The notes below the pieces were generated by a model. The model was not told the DNA's origin, ran no database searches, and was given only the letters and a program-made list of their open reading frames with translations. This document shows, one piece after another, positions 1 through 8,204 of a stretch of DNA of 64,000 nucleotides. Made by a program: the position numbers and the translations under genes. Origin of the DNA: Thalassotalea_F euphylliae (GTDB taxonomy: Bacteria; Pseudomonadota; Gammaproteobacteria; Enterobacterales; Alteromonadaceae); NCBI RefSeq assembly GCF_042682785.1, contig NZ_JBHUIB010000012.1, forward strand, positions 744,001 through 808,000, written 5' to 3'. Position 1 is the stretch's first letter. Each line of letters opens with the position of its first letter.

Positions 1-63
1 ATTAAACTGAAAACTATGCGCAATAGTATGGTTGTTGATGAAGGACAAGCAAATGGTAATTAA
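1..63 (+). CDS. C-terminal tail of an upstream gene (partial)
   Basis: Frame 1 is open from the window edge to a TAA at 61-63 and overlaps the start of the pilin gene by 11 bases; the other two plus-strand frames are closed within the first nine bases. The 20 residues seen carry no recognisable motif. Tip adhesin genes (pilY1) often precede pilE in gammaproteobacterial minor-pilin loci, so this could be its end, but that rests on position only. Confidence 0.35.
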   Translation: MKLKTMRNSMVVDEGQANGN

Positions 64-457
64 GTCAGCTAAAGGGTTCACGTTAATCGAAGCCATGATT
101 GCAGTGGCTATTATTGGCATATTGGCTGCGATAGCTTACCCGTCATATACTGAGTACGTTGTGCAATCTAATCGAACTGAGGGACAAAGGGAGTTGCTAC
201 GTGTAGCAAATTTAATGGAACAATACTATCTTGATAATCGCGCGTATACAGAGGATTTGACCAAATTAGGTTTATCTAGCGCAGATAATTGGGCAACAGA
301 AAGCGGTTTGTATAAGCTTTCTTCCTCTGTTACTGGTGATACATTCGAATTGACAGCGACAGCTCAAGGTAATCAAGCTACTAATGATGCGGCATGTAAA
401 GAACTCAAAGTAACAGATGCTGGCACTCGAACACCTTCAACTGGTTGTTGGGAGTAA
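53..457 (+). CDS. pilE: type IV pilin / minor pilin, PilE-type
   Basis: A 134-aa prepilin. A short basic leader ends in the prepilin peptidase site KG|FTLIEA, with the Glu at +5, followed by a hydrophobic helix (AMIAVAIIGILAAIAYP) that anchors the subunit in the inner membrane before pilus assembly. Two cysteines near the C-terminus (in DAACKE and TGCWE) form the usual D-region disulfide. The ATG at 53 is preferred over upstream TTG (32) and ATG (38) codons because AAGGA at 41-45 sits 7 bases before it and it gives a normal short leader. The next gene follows after 4 bases. PilE-like minor pilins prime and join the type IV pilus; whether this is a major or a minor subunit cannot be told here. 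Confidence 0.85.
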   Translation: MVIKSAKGFTLIEAMIAVAIIGILAAIAYPSYTEYVVQSNRTEGQRELLRVANLMEQYYLDNRAYTEDLTKLGLSSADNWATESGLYKLSSSVTGDTFELTATAQGNQATNDAACKELKVTDAGTRTPSTGCWE

Positions 458-461
458 AACC

Positions 462-776
462 ATGAAAAAATCTATAGTCTTGCCTTTTATTGCTACAGTA
501 TTGGCTTCTCCATTGACAGTCGCGAATGACGCTAGCATAAAATCATTTCAAATCCGTTGTTTTACGAAACTGGACAACGATAAACCATATTTATATCGAC
601 TTGCTACAGCGAATCCGAATAGAACTCCTGAAGAGTTGGCTCAACGCATTTTGAATAAGCAAGTCAGGTATGAAGATGAAATGGCTAGAATAAGCTCAGT
701 GGTAGAGTGTAGAAAAGGAAAAGACACGTTTGTAGATGTGCATGCACTCAAATTCGAAGAAGAGTACGACCACTAA
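462..776 (+). CDS. small secreted protein, TapY2-like, linked to type IV pili
   Basis: A 104-aa protein with a signal peptide (MKKSIVLPFIATVLASPLTVA, probable cut before ND). The mature part is about 83 aa and has two cysteines (IRCFTK and VVECRK) that could pair in the periplasm. GGAG at 451-454 lies 7 bases before the ATG, and the gene starts 4 bases after pilE, so the two are co-transcribed. The pattern of an early Cys-Phe, a central acidic-basic region and a late V-x-E-C resembles the small TapY2 family found beside type IV pilin genes in Shewanella and Aeromonas. That assignment is from memory of the pattern and is tentative. Confidence 0.5.
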   Translation: MKKSIVLPFIATVLASPLTVANDASIKSFQIRCFTKLDNDKPYLYRLATANPNRTPEELAQRILNKQVRYEDEMARISSVVECRKGKDTFVDVHALKFEEEYDH

Positions 777-792
777 TTAGGTCTTATAATTA

Positions 793-814
793 GAGCCTAG
801 CTACAGCTAGGCTC
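793..814. terminator. perfect inverted repeat between convergent pilus genes
   Basis: GAGCCTAGCT and AGCTAGGCTC flank a 2-base centre, making a 10-bp hairpin. It lies after the small secreted gene and overlaps the last codons and the stop of fimT on the other strand. No clear T-run follows on either side, so it may be a weak bidirectional terminator or an mRNA-stability hairpin. Confidence 0.4.
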
Positions 815-1342
815 AGCGCCGCTAATATCCTCGTCAATTCCATCGTTATCTGTGTCTGAACTAAGATAGGTGCGTCCGAAGCTGGATAGTACGATAGACC
901 TATTTTTGTCTGGATAATCTGCAGGGCAATACGTAAATGTACCAGCGGGCCCGCCACGGCCAGTAGAGCGGAAAATAACACTAGCTGAATTAAAAGTGAG
1001 TGTGTCTCCTGACTTTATTGCTGCTTTTGTTCTAATGAGCACTTCATCGTTTGCAGCGTTATATTTGCCATCAGCATCAATATCAATAAATACGGTGAGT
1101 TCTTTGTCCCAACTATTCGTACATTCATTGCCTACTAGAGGGCAAACTCTAACGGGAAGTTCCATATTCACCGCAGTATTTCTAGCTGTTAGGATTAGTC
1201 TCTGCAGCGAATTTATTTCATCATCAACTCGCATTTTCACCGTCCAGTGACTGAAATTTGGGATTGCTATTGTGAGCATTACACCAAGAATAGCTATACC
1301 TACCATCAGCTCAATGAGCGTAAATCCTTTTTGTTTTTTCAT
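797..1342 (-). CDS. fimT: type IV pilus pseudopilin, FimT/GspH family
   Basis: A 181-aa prepilin with a six-residue leader and cleavage site MKKQKG|FTLIEL, followed by the hydrophobic helix MVGIAILGVMLTIAIPNF. The rest fits the GspH/FimT family: an NSLQ..ILTARNTAVN segment after the helix and a beta-rich C-terminal half with cysteines at VCPLVGNEC and near the end (EPSCS). Near residues 155-170 there is a D-x-D-x-D-type acidic stretch (SSDTDNDGIDED) that could bind calcium. AAGG lies 8 bases before the ATG at 1342, so this start is chosen over a GTG three codons upstream. It runs convergent to the pilin pair. FimT-type minor pilins help assemble type IV pili, and some bind DNA during uptake. 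Confidence 0.8.
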   Translation of the reverse strand: MKKQKGFTLIELMVGIAILGVMLTIAIPNFSHWTVKMRVDDEINSLQRLILTARNTAVNMELPVRVCPLVGNECTNSWDKELTVFIDIDADGKYNAANDEVLIRTKAAIKSGDTLTFNSASVIFRSTGRGGPAGTFTYCPADYPDKNRSIVLSSFGRTYLSSDTDNDGIDEDISGAEPSCS

Positions 1343-1393
1343 ACTAACCACCTTACTTCTAGCGGATTATCCTTGATACAGTTATACCACTAT

Positions 1394-1424
1394 TAAAAGA
1401 GGACAACAAATGTGTCCCCCTTTA
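1394..1424 (-). terminator. probable terminator of nadE
   Basis: On the minus strand just after the nadE stop, GGGGGACA pairs imperfectly with TGTCCTC across a 7-base loop and is followed by TTTTAA. Position and shape fit a rho-independent terminator; the stem has one mismatch or bulge. Confidence 0.45.
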
Positions 1425-1437
1425 AATCGTAAGCAAC

Positions 1438-2271
1438 TTAGTCGTAGATTGTTGGAATGGGTAAGCGCTTGTGCTGTGTTCGTGCATATATAGCGAGTAC
1501 TGTATCTAACACCTTAGCAGTGACCTTTTTTCCTTCCAAAAAGTCATCAAGTTCATCATAACTTAAACCAAGTGCGTCTTCGTCTTTCTTGCCTGGATCT
1601 AAGTCTTCTAGGTCTGCTGTTGGCGCTTTAGTTATTAGCACTTCAGGTGCACCTAAATATCTTGCTAATTGGCGCACTTGGCGTTTTGAAAGCCCAAATA
1701 GTGGTGCCATATCACATGCGCCATCTCCCCATTTAGTAAAGAAGCCTGTGATATTTTCTGCAGAGTGGTCTGTGCCTATGACCAAACCACCAAGTATCCC
1801 TGCAATATGATACTGGGCAACCATCCGCGTTCTTGCTTTTACATTACCTTTCGAAAAATCAATCTGGCTATCTGAAGCATTCAGTAGATTCGCTTTATCT
1901 AGAGCAGTCAGCGTTTCTTGATGGACACCATCGGCACCAGCCTGAACGTTAGTAGTAACGATGTGACTGGGTTGAATAAAGCCAAGTGCTGCTTGAGCAT
2001 CGTCTTCATCAGCTTGTGTACCATAAGGAAGGCGAACGGCAATAAATTTATACTCAGTTGTATTGTTTTCGGCGTTCAACGCATTGACCGCTAATTGCGC
2101 CAATCGACCACATGTGGAAGAGTCAACACCACCACTAATACCAAGCACTAAACTTTTTAGCCCAGACTCCACTAGTTTTGCTTTGATAAAACTGACACGG
2201 CGGTCGACTTCATATTCGACATCAATTTCAGGTAAAACTTTCATTTCTTCAATGATTAACTGTGGATCCAT
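1438..2271 (-). CDS. nadE: NAD+ synthetase, ammonia-dependent
   Basis: A 277-aa enzyme that adenylates and amidates nicotinic acid adenine dinucleotide to NAD+, the last step of NAD synthesis, in the cytoplasm. The ATP pyrophosphatase P-loop SGGVDSS is visible near residue 45 (LGISGGVDSSTCG). Other family segments are RLPYGTQADEDDA, VIGTDHSAENITGFFTKWGDGACDMAPL and LSKRQVRQLARYLG. Length and overall order match the short E. coli-type NadE, without the glutaminase domain of eukaryotic-type enzymes, so ammonia is the expected donor. It stands alone on the minus strand, divergent from glnB across 179 bases. Confidence 0.95.
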   Translation of the reverse strand: MDPQLIIEEMKVLPEIDVEYEVDRRVSFIKAKLVESGLKSLVLGISGGVDSSTCGRLAQLAVNALNAENNTTEYKFIAVRLPYGTQADEDDAQAALGFIQPSHIVTTNVQAGADGVHQETLTALDKANLLNASDSQIDFSKGNVKARTRMVAQYHIAGILGGLVIGTDHSAENITGFFTKWGDGACDMAPLFGLSKRQVRQLARYLGAPEVLITKAPTADLEDLDPGKKDEDALGLSYDELDDFLEGKKVTAKVLDTVLAIYARTQHKRLPIPTIYD

Positions 2272-2450
2272 TGCTCTTCCTCATTGGGTATCTTAATCGC
2301 GCTCAGTGTAGCAAAAACGACATGAGGTGTAGAGTGAATTTATAGGTGAAAATTATTCACATACATGGCGTTTTTGCTCGAGATATTAGGGTATACTTTT
2401 AATACTCAGATTAAGATTTCTGTTTCCACAAATAAGGTCGAACAAAAATA

Positions 2451-2789
2451 ATGAAAAAGATAGAAGCTATTATTAAACCTTTTAAAATGGATGATGTGCG
2501 TGAAGCACTTGGTGATATCGGCATAACTGGTATGACAGTATCAGAAGTAAAAGGTTTCGGTCGTCAAAAGGGACATACCGAACTGTATCGCGGTGCCGAA
2601 TATATGGTTGATTTTTTACCTAAAGTGAAACTTGAAATAGTGGTGACTGCTGATCAGCTTGATAGATGTATAGACACCATCGTGGAAACAGCACAAACAG
2701 GCAAAATTGGTGATGGTAAAATTTTTGTAACTGATGTTGAGCGCGTGATTCGTATCCGGACCGGTGAAGAAAACGACGCGGCAATATAG
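2451..2789 (+). CDS. glnB: nitrogen regulatory protein PII
   Basis: A 112-aa trimeric signal protein that senses 2-oxoglutarate, ATP/ADP and (through uridylylation by GlnD) glutamine, and controls glutamine synthetase adenylylation and NtrB. The T-loop is intact with Tyr51 in ELYRGAEY, the uridylylation site. The C-terminal signature GKIGDGKIFV and the ending RTGEENDAAI are close to E. coli GlnB. It is monocistronic, with a strong terminator right after it. No amtB gene lies next to it, which favours GlnB over GlnK. Confidence 0.95.
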   Translation: MKKIEAIIKPFKMDDVREALGDIGITGMTVSEVKGFGRQKGHTELYRGAEYMVDFLPKVKLEIVVTADQLDRCIDTIVETAQTGKIGDGKIFVTDVERVIRIRTGEENDAAI

Positions 2790-2803
2790 TGCCTTAAATC
2801 ATA

Positions 2804-2831
2804 AAAAAAGCCGCTTATAAGCGGCTTTTTT
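2804..2831. terminator. bidirectional rho-independent terminator between glnB and bamD
   Basis: AGCCGCTTATAAGCGGCT is a perfect dyad flanked by A6 on the left and T6 on the right. It can stop glnB from the left and bamD from the right, as the two genes converge here. Confidence 0.9.
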
Positions 2832-2863
2832 GTGTAAACATTATCTGTTTTATTGGTCATTCA

Positions 2864-3625
2864 TTACTCGTTGACCAGGCGGTTGTTTGGGTAGTTAGCA
2901 GCCAGTACTTGCATTGCATTAGCTCTCAGTTTTTCTAACCCTAACTGTTGATAGCAATCAACCATCATTTCGAGTGCTTGTTCAACTTCATGACTAGGCG
3001 AGTAGTACTCTACAATGTAACGCGCGCGGTTAGCCGCTGACACATATGCTTCGCGTTTGTAATAAAACTCAGCTACGGCAAGTTCATACTTAGCCAATCG
3101 AGATTTTATCGATATCATGCGTTTACGTGCATCGGCGGCATACTTGCTTTGAGGGTAATCGTCTACGATTTTACGAAAGTCACTAAAAGCTGAACGAGAT
3201 GCTGTTGGATCTCTATCTGAACGATCGATCCCTGCTAAATCCTGAAATAGGTTTTTTTCTGTATCGAGGTTTATCAATGCGCGCATGTAATAAACGTAAT
3301 CAACGTTTGCGTGTTGTGGGTTTAATCTCAGGAAGCGATCCGCTAAGGCGATCCCTTGTTCAGCATTACCTGTTTTGTAATAAGCAAATAGCAAGTCTAG
3401 CTGAACTTGATGAGAAATTGGACCGAAAGGAAATCTAGAATCGATTGCCGATAATATTTGAATAGCTTTTTGATACAAACCATTATCAAGTGCTTCTCGA
3501 GCATCTACAAATAAGGCTTGTGCCGAGCGATCTGGCACTTTCTCAATGTCAGTATCAGAGGAAGAGCAACCTGTGAGGCCAATCACAGCCGCAAGGAATA
3601 TGGCTCTGAGGGTCAATTTTTCCAT
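2864..3625 (-). CDS. bamD: outer membrane protein assembly factor BamD
   Basis: A 253-aa lipoprotein of the BAM complex that folds beta-barrel proteins into the outer membrane. The signal peptide ends in a lipobox (LTGC|SSS), giving an acylated Cys near residue 24. The rest is TPR-like helices: YQKAIQILSAIDSRFPFGP, then RFLRLNPQHANVDYVYYMRAL, then the YPQSKYAADARKRM repeat. Length is close to the 245 aa of E. coli BamD. The ATG at 3625 places the lipoprotein signal correctly; the frame stays open upstream but that part lacks signal-peptide character. It is divergent from rluD, the usual arrangement in gammaproteobacteria. Confidence 0.93.
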   Translation of the reverse strand: MEKLTLRAIFLAAVIGLTGCSSSDTDIEKVPDRSAQALFVDAREALDNGLYQKAIQILSAIDSRFPFGPISHQVQLDLLFAYYKTGNAEQGIALADRFLRLNPQHANVDYVYYMRALINLDTEKNLFQDLAGIDRSDRDPTASRSAFSDFRKIVDDYPQSKYAADARKRMISIKSRLAKYELAVAEFYYKREAYVSAANRARYIVEYYSPSHEVEQALEMMVDCYQQLGLEKLRANAMQVLAANYPNNRLVNE

Positions 3626-3777
3626 AAACTTGGTTATCACCACTTTGTTTTCGTTAAAATTATTATGAATGCCCCTGACAACAGGGTAAAATACGCATCT
3701 TATTATTGAGTCGCATTCTAACCTAGCAATCTTGCCTTGCACAGTGCTAATACCAATTTGATAGCAAAGAGATATAA

Positions 3778-4752
3778 ATGGCCGAAAATATTCACCACCA
3801 AGAAACCATACCCGCAGAACTACTAGGAAAACGTTTAGACCAAGCTTTGGCTGAAATGTTTCCTGATTATTCACGTTCTCGACTAAAAGAATGGATTGTC
3901 GGTGGTAATGTAGAAATAAACGGTACAGTAATAACAAAAGCGCGTGAAAAAGTGTTTGGTGGTGAAACGGTAGAAATTAACGCGACAATAGAAGCGGAAG
4001 TGCGATTCGAGCCTCAAGATATTCCGCTAAATATTGTTTATGAAGACGAGGACATCCTCGTTATCAACAAACCAGCAGACTTGGTCGTGCATCCTGGTGC
4101 AGGTAACCCTGATGGTACTGTGTTAAATGCCTTGCTTCATCATTGCCCTGAATTAGAAGTTATCCCACGTGCAGGTATTGTTCATCGACTTGATAAAGAT
4201 ACGACCGGTCTTATGGTTGTCGCAAAAACCATTGCCGCGCAAACAAATCTTGTTGATGCGCTTCAAGCTCGAGAGATTACGCGTGAATATGAAGCCGTTG
4301 CTAACGGTATTATGACGGCAGGTGGCACGGTTGATGAGCCTATCGGTAGACATTCAACGAAACGCACACACATGGCTGTGACAATCTCGGGGCGTCCTTC
4401 AATGACGCACTACCGTATCATGGAAAAGTTTAGGCTCCATACGCGTTTAAGGCTGCGTTTGGAAACAGGTCGTACTCACCAAATTAGGGTGCATATGGCG
4501 CATATAGCGCATCCACTTGTGGGAGACCCTTTATATGGTGGTCGTCCCCGCCCACCTAAAAATGCGACCCCTGAATTGCTGCAATATTTGAGAGAGTTTA
4601 AGCGACAAGCTTTGCACGCTAGAATGCTTTCGTTGTATCACCCAATTACAGGGCAAAAAATGACGTGGGAAGCAGATATACCAGACGATTTTGTTAAGCT
4701 TGTTAACCTTTTAAAAGAAGACACAAAGTTAAATGCAGAAGAAGAGTATTAG
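3778..4752 (+). CDS. rluD: 23S rRNA pseudouridine synthase RluD
   Basis: A 324-aa RluA-family enzyme that makes pseudouridines 1911, 1915 and 1917 in helix 69 of 23S rRNA. It has an N-terminal S4 RNA-binding domain (about 15-75: GKRLDQALAEMFPDYSRSRL) and a catalytic domain whose motif HRLDKDTTGL holds the nucleophile at Asp139, the same number as in E. coli RluD. Further family segments are GRTHQIRVHMAHI and HPLVGDPLYGG. It overlaps pgeF by 20 bases, which implies translational coupling, and pairs divergently with bamD. Confidence 0.95.
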   Translation: MAENIHHQETIPAELLGKRLDQALAEMFPDYSRSRLKEWIVGGNVEINGTVITKAREKVFGGETVEINATIEAEVRFEPQDIPLNIVYEDEDILVINKPADLVVHPGAGNPDGTVLNALLHHCPELEVIPRAGIVHRLDKDTTGLMVVAKTIAAQTNLVDALQAREITREYEAVANGIMTAGGTVDEPIGRHSTKRTHMAVTISGRPSMTHYRIMEKFRLHTRLRLRLETGRTHQIRVHMAHIAHPLVGDPLYGGRPRPPKNATPELLQYLREFKRQALHARMLSLYHPITGQKMTWEADIPDDFVKLVNLLKEDTKLNAEEEY

Positions 4753-5506
4753 TACTCAGCCTTTCCCTCACGCCCAAATCAGTTGGCCTGTGCAGAATGT
4801 GCAGGCTTTCACTTCGCTGCGAAATTTTGAAGATTGTAACCAACATGCTTGGAAAAAGTATCAAACTTTTAACCTTGGCTTGCATGTTGGTGATGATCCT
4901 CAGTCGGTAAATCTAAACCGAACATTGCTCGCTGAAAACCTACCCCAAAACACCAAAATTCAGTGGCTAGATCAGGTTCATGGAAGTACTGTTGCTCATA
5001 TCAAGCAATGTTCTGAATCGCCGATAGTCGCTGATGCTGCCTTTACTGATGAAAAAGGTATAGCACTCGCCGTGATGACGGCAGATTGTCTACCTATTTT
5101 GCTGAGTTCAATCGATGGCAAGTACGTGGCTGCCATTCATGGCGGTTGGCGTTGTTTAGCCGGCAATATAATTGATAATACTGTTTCTTTGTTTCCTGAG
5201 CCTTCGTCGATTGTTGCCTGGCTTGGACCTTGCGTTGGGCCAACAGCTTTTGAAGTAGGAGAAGACGTTAGAGAGGCATTTACTTCATCTTCTGCACTAT
5301 TCGAAAAAGCTTTCTTGCCTCACAGCGTGTCCGATAATAAATATTTTGCGGATTTACATCAGATAGCTCGCGCTCAATTGGCACAGTTAGGCGTTAAACA
5401 AGTCTATTCAAAACCTGACTGCACATTCAGTGAACCTTCTTTATACTTTTCCTACCGACGTGACGGTCAAACAGGTCGAATGGCAACGGTTATTTGCCGC
5501 TATTGA
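4733..5506 (+). CDS. pgeF: peptidoglycan editing factor PgeF (YfiH family)
   Basis: A 257-aa protein of the DUF152/multicopper-polyphenol-oxidase family. E. coli PgeF removes wrongly incorporated L-serine from peptidoglycan precursors; other members show purine nucleoside phosphorylase/adenosine deaminase activity. Metal-binding motifs are present: QVHGSTV near residue 82, ADCLPIL near 120 and IHGGWRC near 136. The last is usually HAGWRG, so the Ala-to-Gly and Gly-to-Cys changes are slight departures. The ATG lies inside the end of rluD, the conserved rluD-pgeF-clpB order of gammaproteobacteria. Confidence 0.88.
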   Translation: MQKKSISTQPFPHAQISWPVQNVQAFTSLRNFEDCNQHAWKKYQTFNLGLHVGDDPQSVNLNRTLLAENLPQNTKIQWLDQVHGSTVAHIKQCSESPIVADAAFTDEKGIALAVMTADCLPILLSSIDGKYVAAIHGGWRCLAGNIIDNTVSLFPEPSSIVAWLGPCVGPTAFEVGEDVREAFTSSSALFEKAFLPHSVSDNKYFADLHQIARAQLAQLGVKQVYSKPDCTFSEPSLYFSYRRDGQTGRMATVICRY

Positions 5507-5546
5507 TTATATATTTGTTATAAATCAAAAGATTGTTCAAAAGCGT

Positions 5547-5573
5547 CTTGATTTTGACACTATTACCCTTATA
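5547..5573 (+). promoter_or_regulatory. candidate heat-shock (sigma-32) promoter of clpB
   Basis: CTTGAT at 5547-5552 and CCCTTATA at 5566-5573 are spaced like a sigma-32 promoter (consensus CTTGAA, 13-17 bases, CCCCAT), with two mismatches in the -10. It sits about 60 bases before the clpB start, where E. coli clpB also has its heat-shock promoter. Confidence 0.45.
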
Positions 5574-5630
5574 ACTCATTGTAGATAATCAGCAATCCAT
5601 TGGTTTTTTAGTGTTAGCGGAGGAAATGGC

Positions 5631-8204
5631 ATGCGATTAGACAAGTTTACTCAATCCTTTCAAATGGCAATTTCAGATGCGCAATCGTTAGCGTTAGGAA
5701 AAGACCACCAATTTATAGAGCCCCTTCACTTAATGGCAGCGTTACTTAGTCAATCAAGTAACAGTGTTTTACCTTTACTCAAAAGTGCAGGTCTTGATGT
5801 CAACTCGCTTAAGCAGCAGGTGGAAAAAGCAATAGAAGGGTTGGCGCAAGTTCATGGCGTTGGCGGAGAGGTTCAACTGTCGGCAACAACAGGTAAACTG
5901 TTAAATTTATGTGATAAATACGCGCAGAAGCTTGGTGATAGTTTTATATCTGCTGATGTGTTCTTGTTAGCTGCGCTCGAAGATGCTGGCACACTAGGAC
6001 AAATTTTAAAAAACTTAGGCGCGACAGAACAACGTATCAAAGATGCAATTAGCCACGTGAGAGGTGGACAGGCAGTAAATGACCCAAATGCTGAAGATGT
6101 CCGCCAAGCATTGGACAAATACACGGTTAATCTTACAGAGAGAGCTATCCAAGGCAAGTTGGACCCTGTTATTGGGCGTGATGACGAAATTCGTCGTGCC
6201 ATTCAAGTACTCCAACGTAGAACGAAAAACAATCCTGTATTGATAGGCCACCCTGGTGTTGGTAAAACGGCCATTGTTGAGGGGTTAGCACAGCGCATTG
6301 TTGACCATGAAGTACCAGAAGGGTTGAAGAATAAGCAAGTACTCAGTTTAGACATGGGAGCCTTAGTTGCCGGCGCTAAATACCGCGGAGAGTTTGAAGA
6401 ACGCCTTAAAGCAGTGCTGAATGAGTTAGCGAAGCTTGAAGGCCAAATTATCCTATTCATCGATGAGCTGCACACTATGGTGGGAGCTGGCAAAACCGAT
6501 GGTGCGATGGATGCAGGCAATATGCTAAAACCAGCACTTGCGCGTGGTGATTTACATTGTGTGGGGGCAACAACACTAGATGAATACCGGCAGTATATCG
6601 AGAAAGATGCTGCGCTTGAACGACGGTTTCAGAAAGTCATTGTTGATGAACCTTCAGTAGATGACACCATTGCAATTCTACGCGGTTTAAAAGAGCGGTA
6701 TGAATTGCATCACTCTGTTGACATTACTGACCCCGCGATTGTTGCCGCAGCCACTTTGTCTCATCGATACATTAGCGATCGTCAATTACCAGATAAAGCC
6801 ATTGATTTAATTGATGAAGCTGCTTCTAGTATCCGCCTTCAAATGGATTCAAAGCCAGAGGACTTGGATAAACTAGAACGCAAAATTATTCAGCTCACGT
6901 TAGAGCAAAAAGCCTTAGAAGATGAGCATGATGACGCATCTGTTCTCCGCTTGCAGGCTATTTCGGCAGAAATAGACAAGCTGCAAAACAGTTATGATGA
7001 ATTAGATGAAGTCTGGACGACTGAAAAAGCCGCTCTTCACGGCACACAAACGATAAAAGCTGAACTAGAAGAGGCGCGAATTGACTTAGAATCTGCACGT
7101 CGTGCCGGTGATCTCAATAAAATGTCAGAACTCCAGTACGGAAAAATACCTGCGCTTGAGAAGCAGCTGGACTTGGCAAGTCAGGCAGAAATGCAAGAGA
7201 TGACCTTGCTTCGTAATAAAGTCACTGACGTAGAAATTGCTGATGTGCTTAGTCGAGCTACAGGCATCCCTGTGGCGAAAATGCTCTCGGAAGAGAGAGA
7301 AAAGCTATTGGGTATGGAAAGCGAGTTACACAAACGTGTGATTGGGCAATCAGAGGCAGTTGTTTCAGTATCAAATGCGATTCGACGCTCGAGAGCCGGG
7401 CTTGCAGACCCTAATCAACCGATTGGTTCGTTTTTATTCCTCGGCCCAACCGGAGTGGGTAAAACAGAATTAACAAAAGCGTTAGCCGAATTCCTGTTTG
7501 ATACGCAAGATGCACTCATCCGCGTTGATATGTCAGAGTTTATGGAGAAACATTCTGTAGCGCGTTTAGTCGGGGCTCCTCCTGGTTATGTTGGTTATGA
7601 AGAAGGCGGTTACTTAACTGAAGCGGTTCGTCGAAAGCCATACTCTGTAGTGTTGTTAGATGAAGTAGAAAAAGCGCATCCAGACGTTTTTAATATACTT
7701 CTACAAGTACTTGATGATGGTCGCTTAACCGATGGACAAGGACGCACGGTCGATTTCAAAAATACGGTTATCATAATGACTTCAAATATCGGCTCAGACA
7801 TTATCCAACAATTTGGCTCAGACGAGCGATATGAAGATATGCGTACAGCGGTGATGAATGAACTAGGGCATCACTTCAAACCAGAGTTTATTAACCGTGT
7901 TGATGATACTGTGGTGTTCCACCCACTAATAGCAGAGCAAATAAAAGCGATAGCCAAAATTCAAATACAGTCGCTGTCGAAGCGCTTAGCTTATCAAGAG
8001 TTGACCTTAAAAGTGGAAGACAGTGCATTGGCAAAAATTGCCGACGTTGGTTTTGATCCGTTGTTTGGCGCAAGGCCGTTAAAACGGGCTATTCAAAACG
8101 ATATAGAAAACCCGTTGGCGCAAAAGATATTGGCGGGAGAATTTGATAAAGGCGCTACCATTATGGTTGAAGCCTCAGAACAAGGGTTTACTTTTAGTAG
8201 CTAA
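5631..8204 (+). CDS. clpB: ATP-dependent disaggregase ClpB
   Basis: An 857-aa Hsp100 chaperone that, with DnaK, threads aggregated proteins through a hexameric ring. The order is: N-domain (1-145), AAA-1 with Walker A GHPGVGKT at 206-213 and pore segment AGAKYRGEFEERL, the coiled-coil M-domain (about 410-525), AAA-2 with Walker A GPTGVGKT at 605-612 and pore loop GYVGYEEGG, and a small C-terminal domain. Length equals E. coli ClpB (857 aa). A strong GGAGGA at 5619-5624 lies 6 bases before the ATG. An in-frame GTG at the position of the E. coli ClpB-short start exists (6057) but has no evident ribosome site. The gene overlaps the convergent DUF4124 gene by 11 bases. Confidence 0.97.
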   Translation: MRLDKFTQSFQMAISDAQSLALGKDHQFIEPLHLMAALLSQSSNSVLPLLKSAGLDVNSLKQQVEKAIEGLAQVHGVGGEVQLSATTGKLLNLCDKYAQKLGDSFISADVFLLAALEDAGTLGQILKNLGATEQRIKDAISHVRGGQAVNDPNAEDVRQALDKYTVNLTERAIQGKLDPVIGRDDEIRRAIQVLQRRTKNNPVLIGHPGVGKTAIVEGLAQRIVDHEVPEGLKNKQVLSLDMGALVAGAKYRGEFEERLKAVLNELAKLEGQIILFIDELHTMVGAGKTDGAMDAGNMLKPALARGDLHCVGATTLDEYRQYIEKDAALERRFQKVIVDEPSVDDTIAILRGLKERYELHHSVDITDPAIVAAATLSHRYISDRQLPDKAIDLIDEAASSIRLQMDSKPEDLDKLERKIIQLTLEQKALEDEHDDASVLRLQAISAEIDKLQNSYDELDEVWTTEKAALHGTQTIKAELEEARIDLESARRAGDLNKMSELQYGKIPALEKQLDLASQAEMQEMTLLRNKVTDVEIADVLSRATGIPVAKMLSEEREKLLGMESELHKRVIGQSEAVVSVSNAIRRSRAGLADPNQPIGSFLFLGPTGVGKTELTKALAEFLFDTQDALIRVDMSEFMEKHSVARLVGAPPGYVGYEEGGYLTEAVRRKPYSVVLLDEVEKAHPDVFNILLQVLDDGRLTDGQGRTVDFKNTVIIMTSNIGSDIIQQFGSDERYEDMRTAVMNELGHHFKPEFINRVDDTVVFHPLIAEQIKAIAKIQIQSLSKRLAYQELTLKVEDSALAKIADVGFDPLFGARPLKRAIQNDIENPLAQKILAGEFDKGATIMVEASEQGFTFSS

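Noticed and set aside
6057..6059. Internal GTG start producing a short ClpB, as in E. coli
   Set aside because: The codon is at the right place, but no ribosome-binding sequence is evident upstream, so it cannot be supported from sequence alone.
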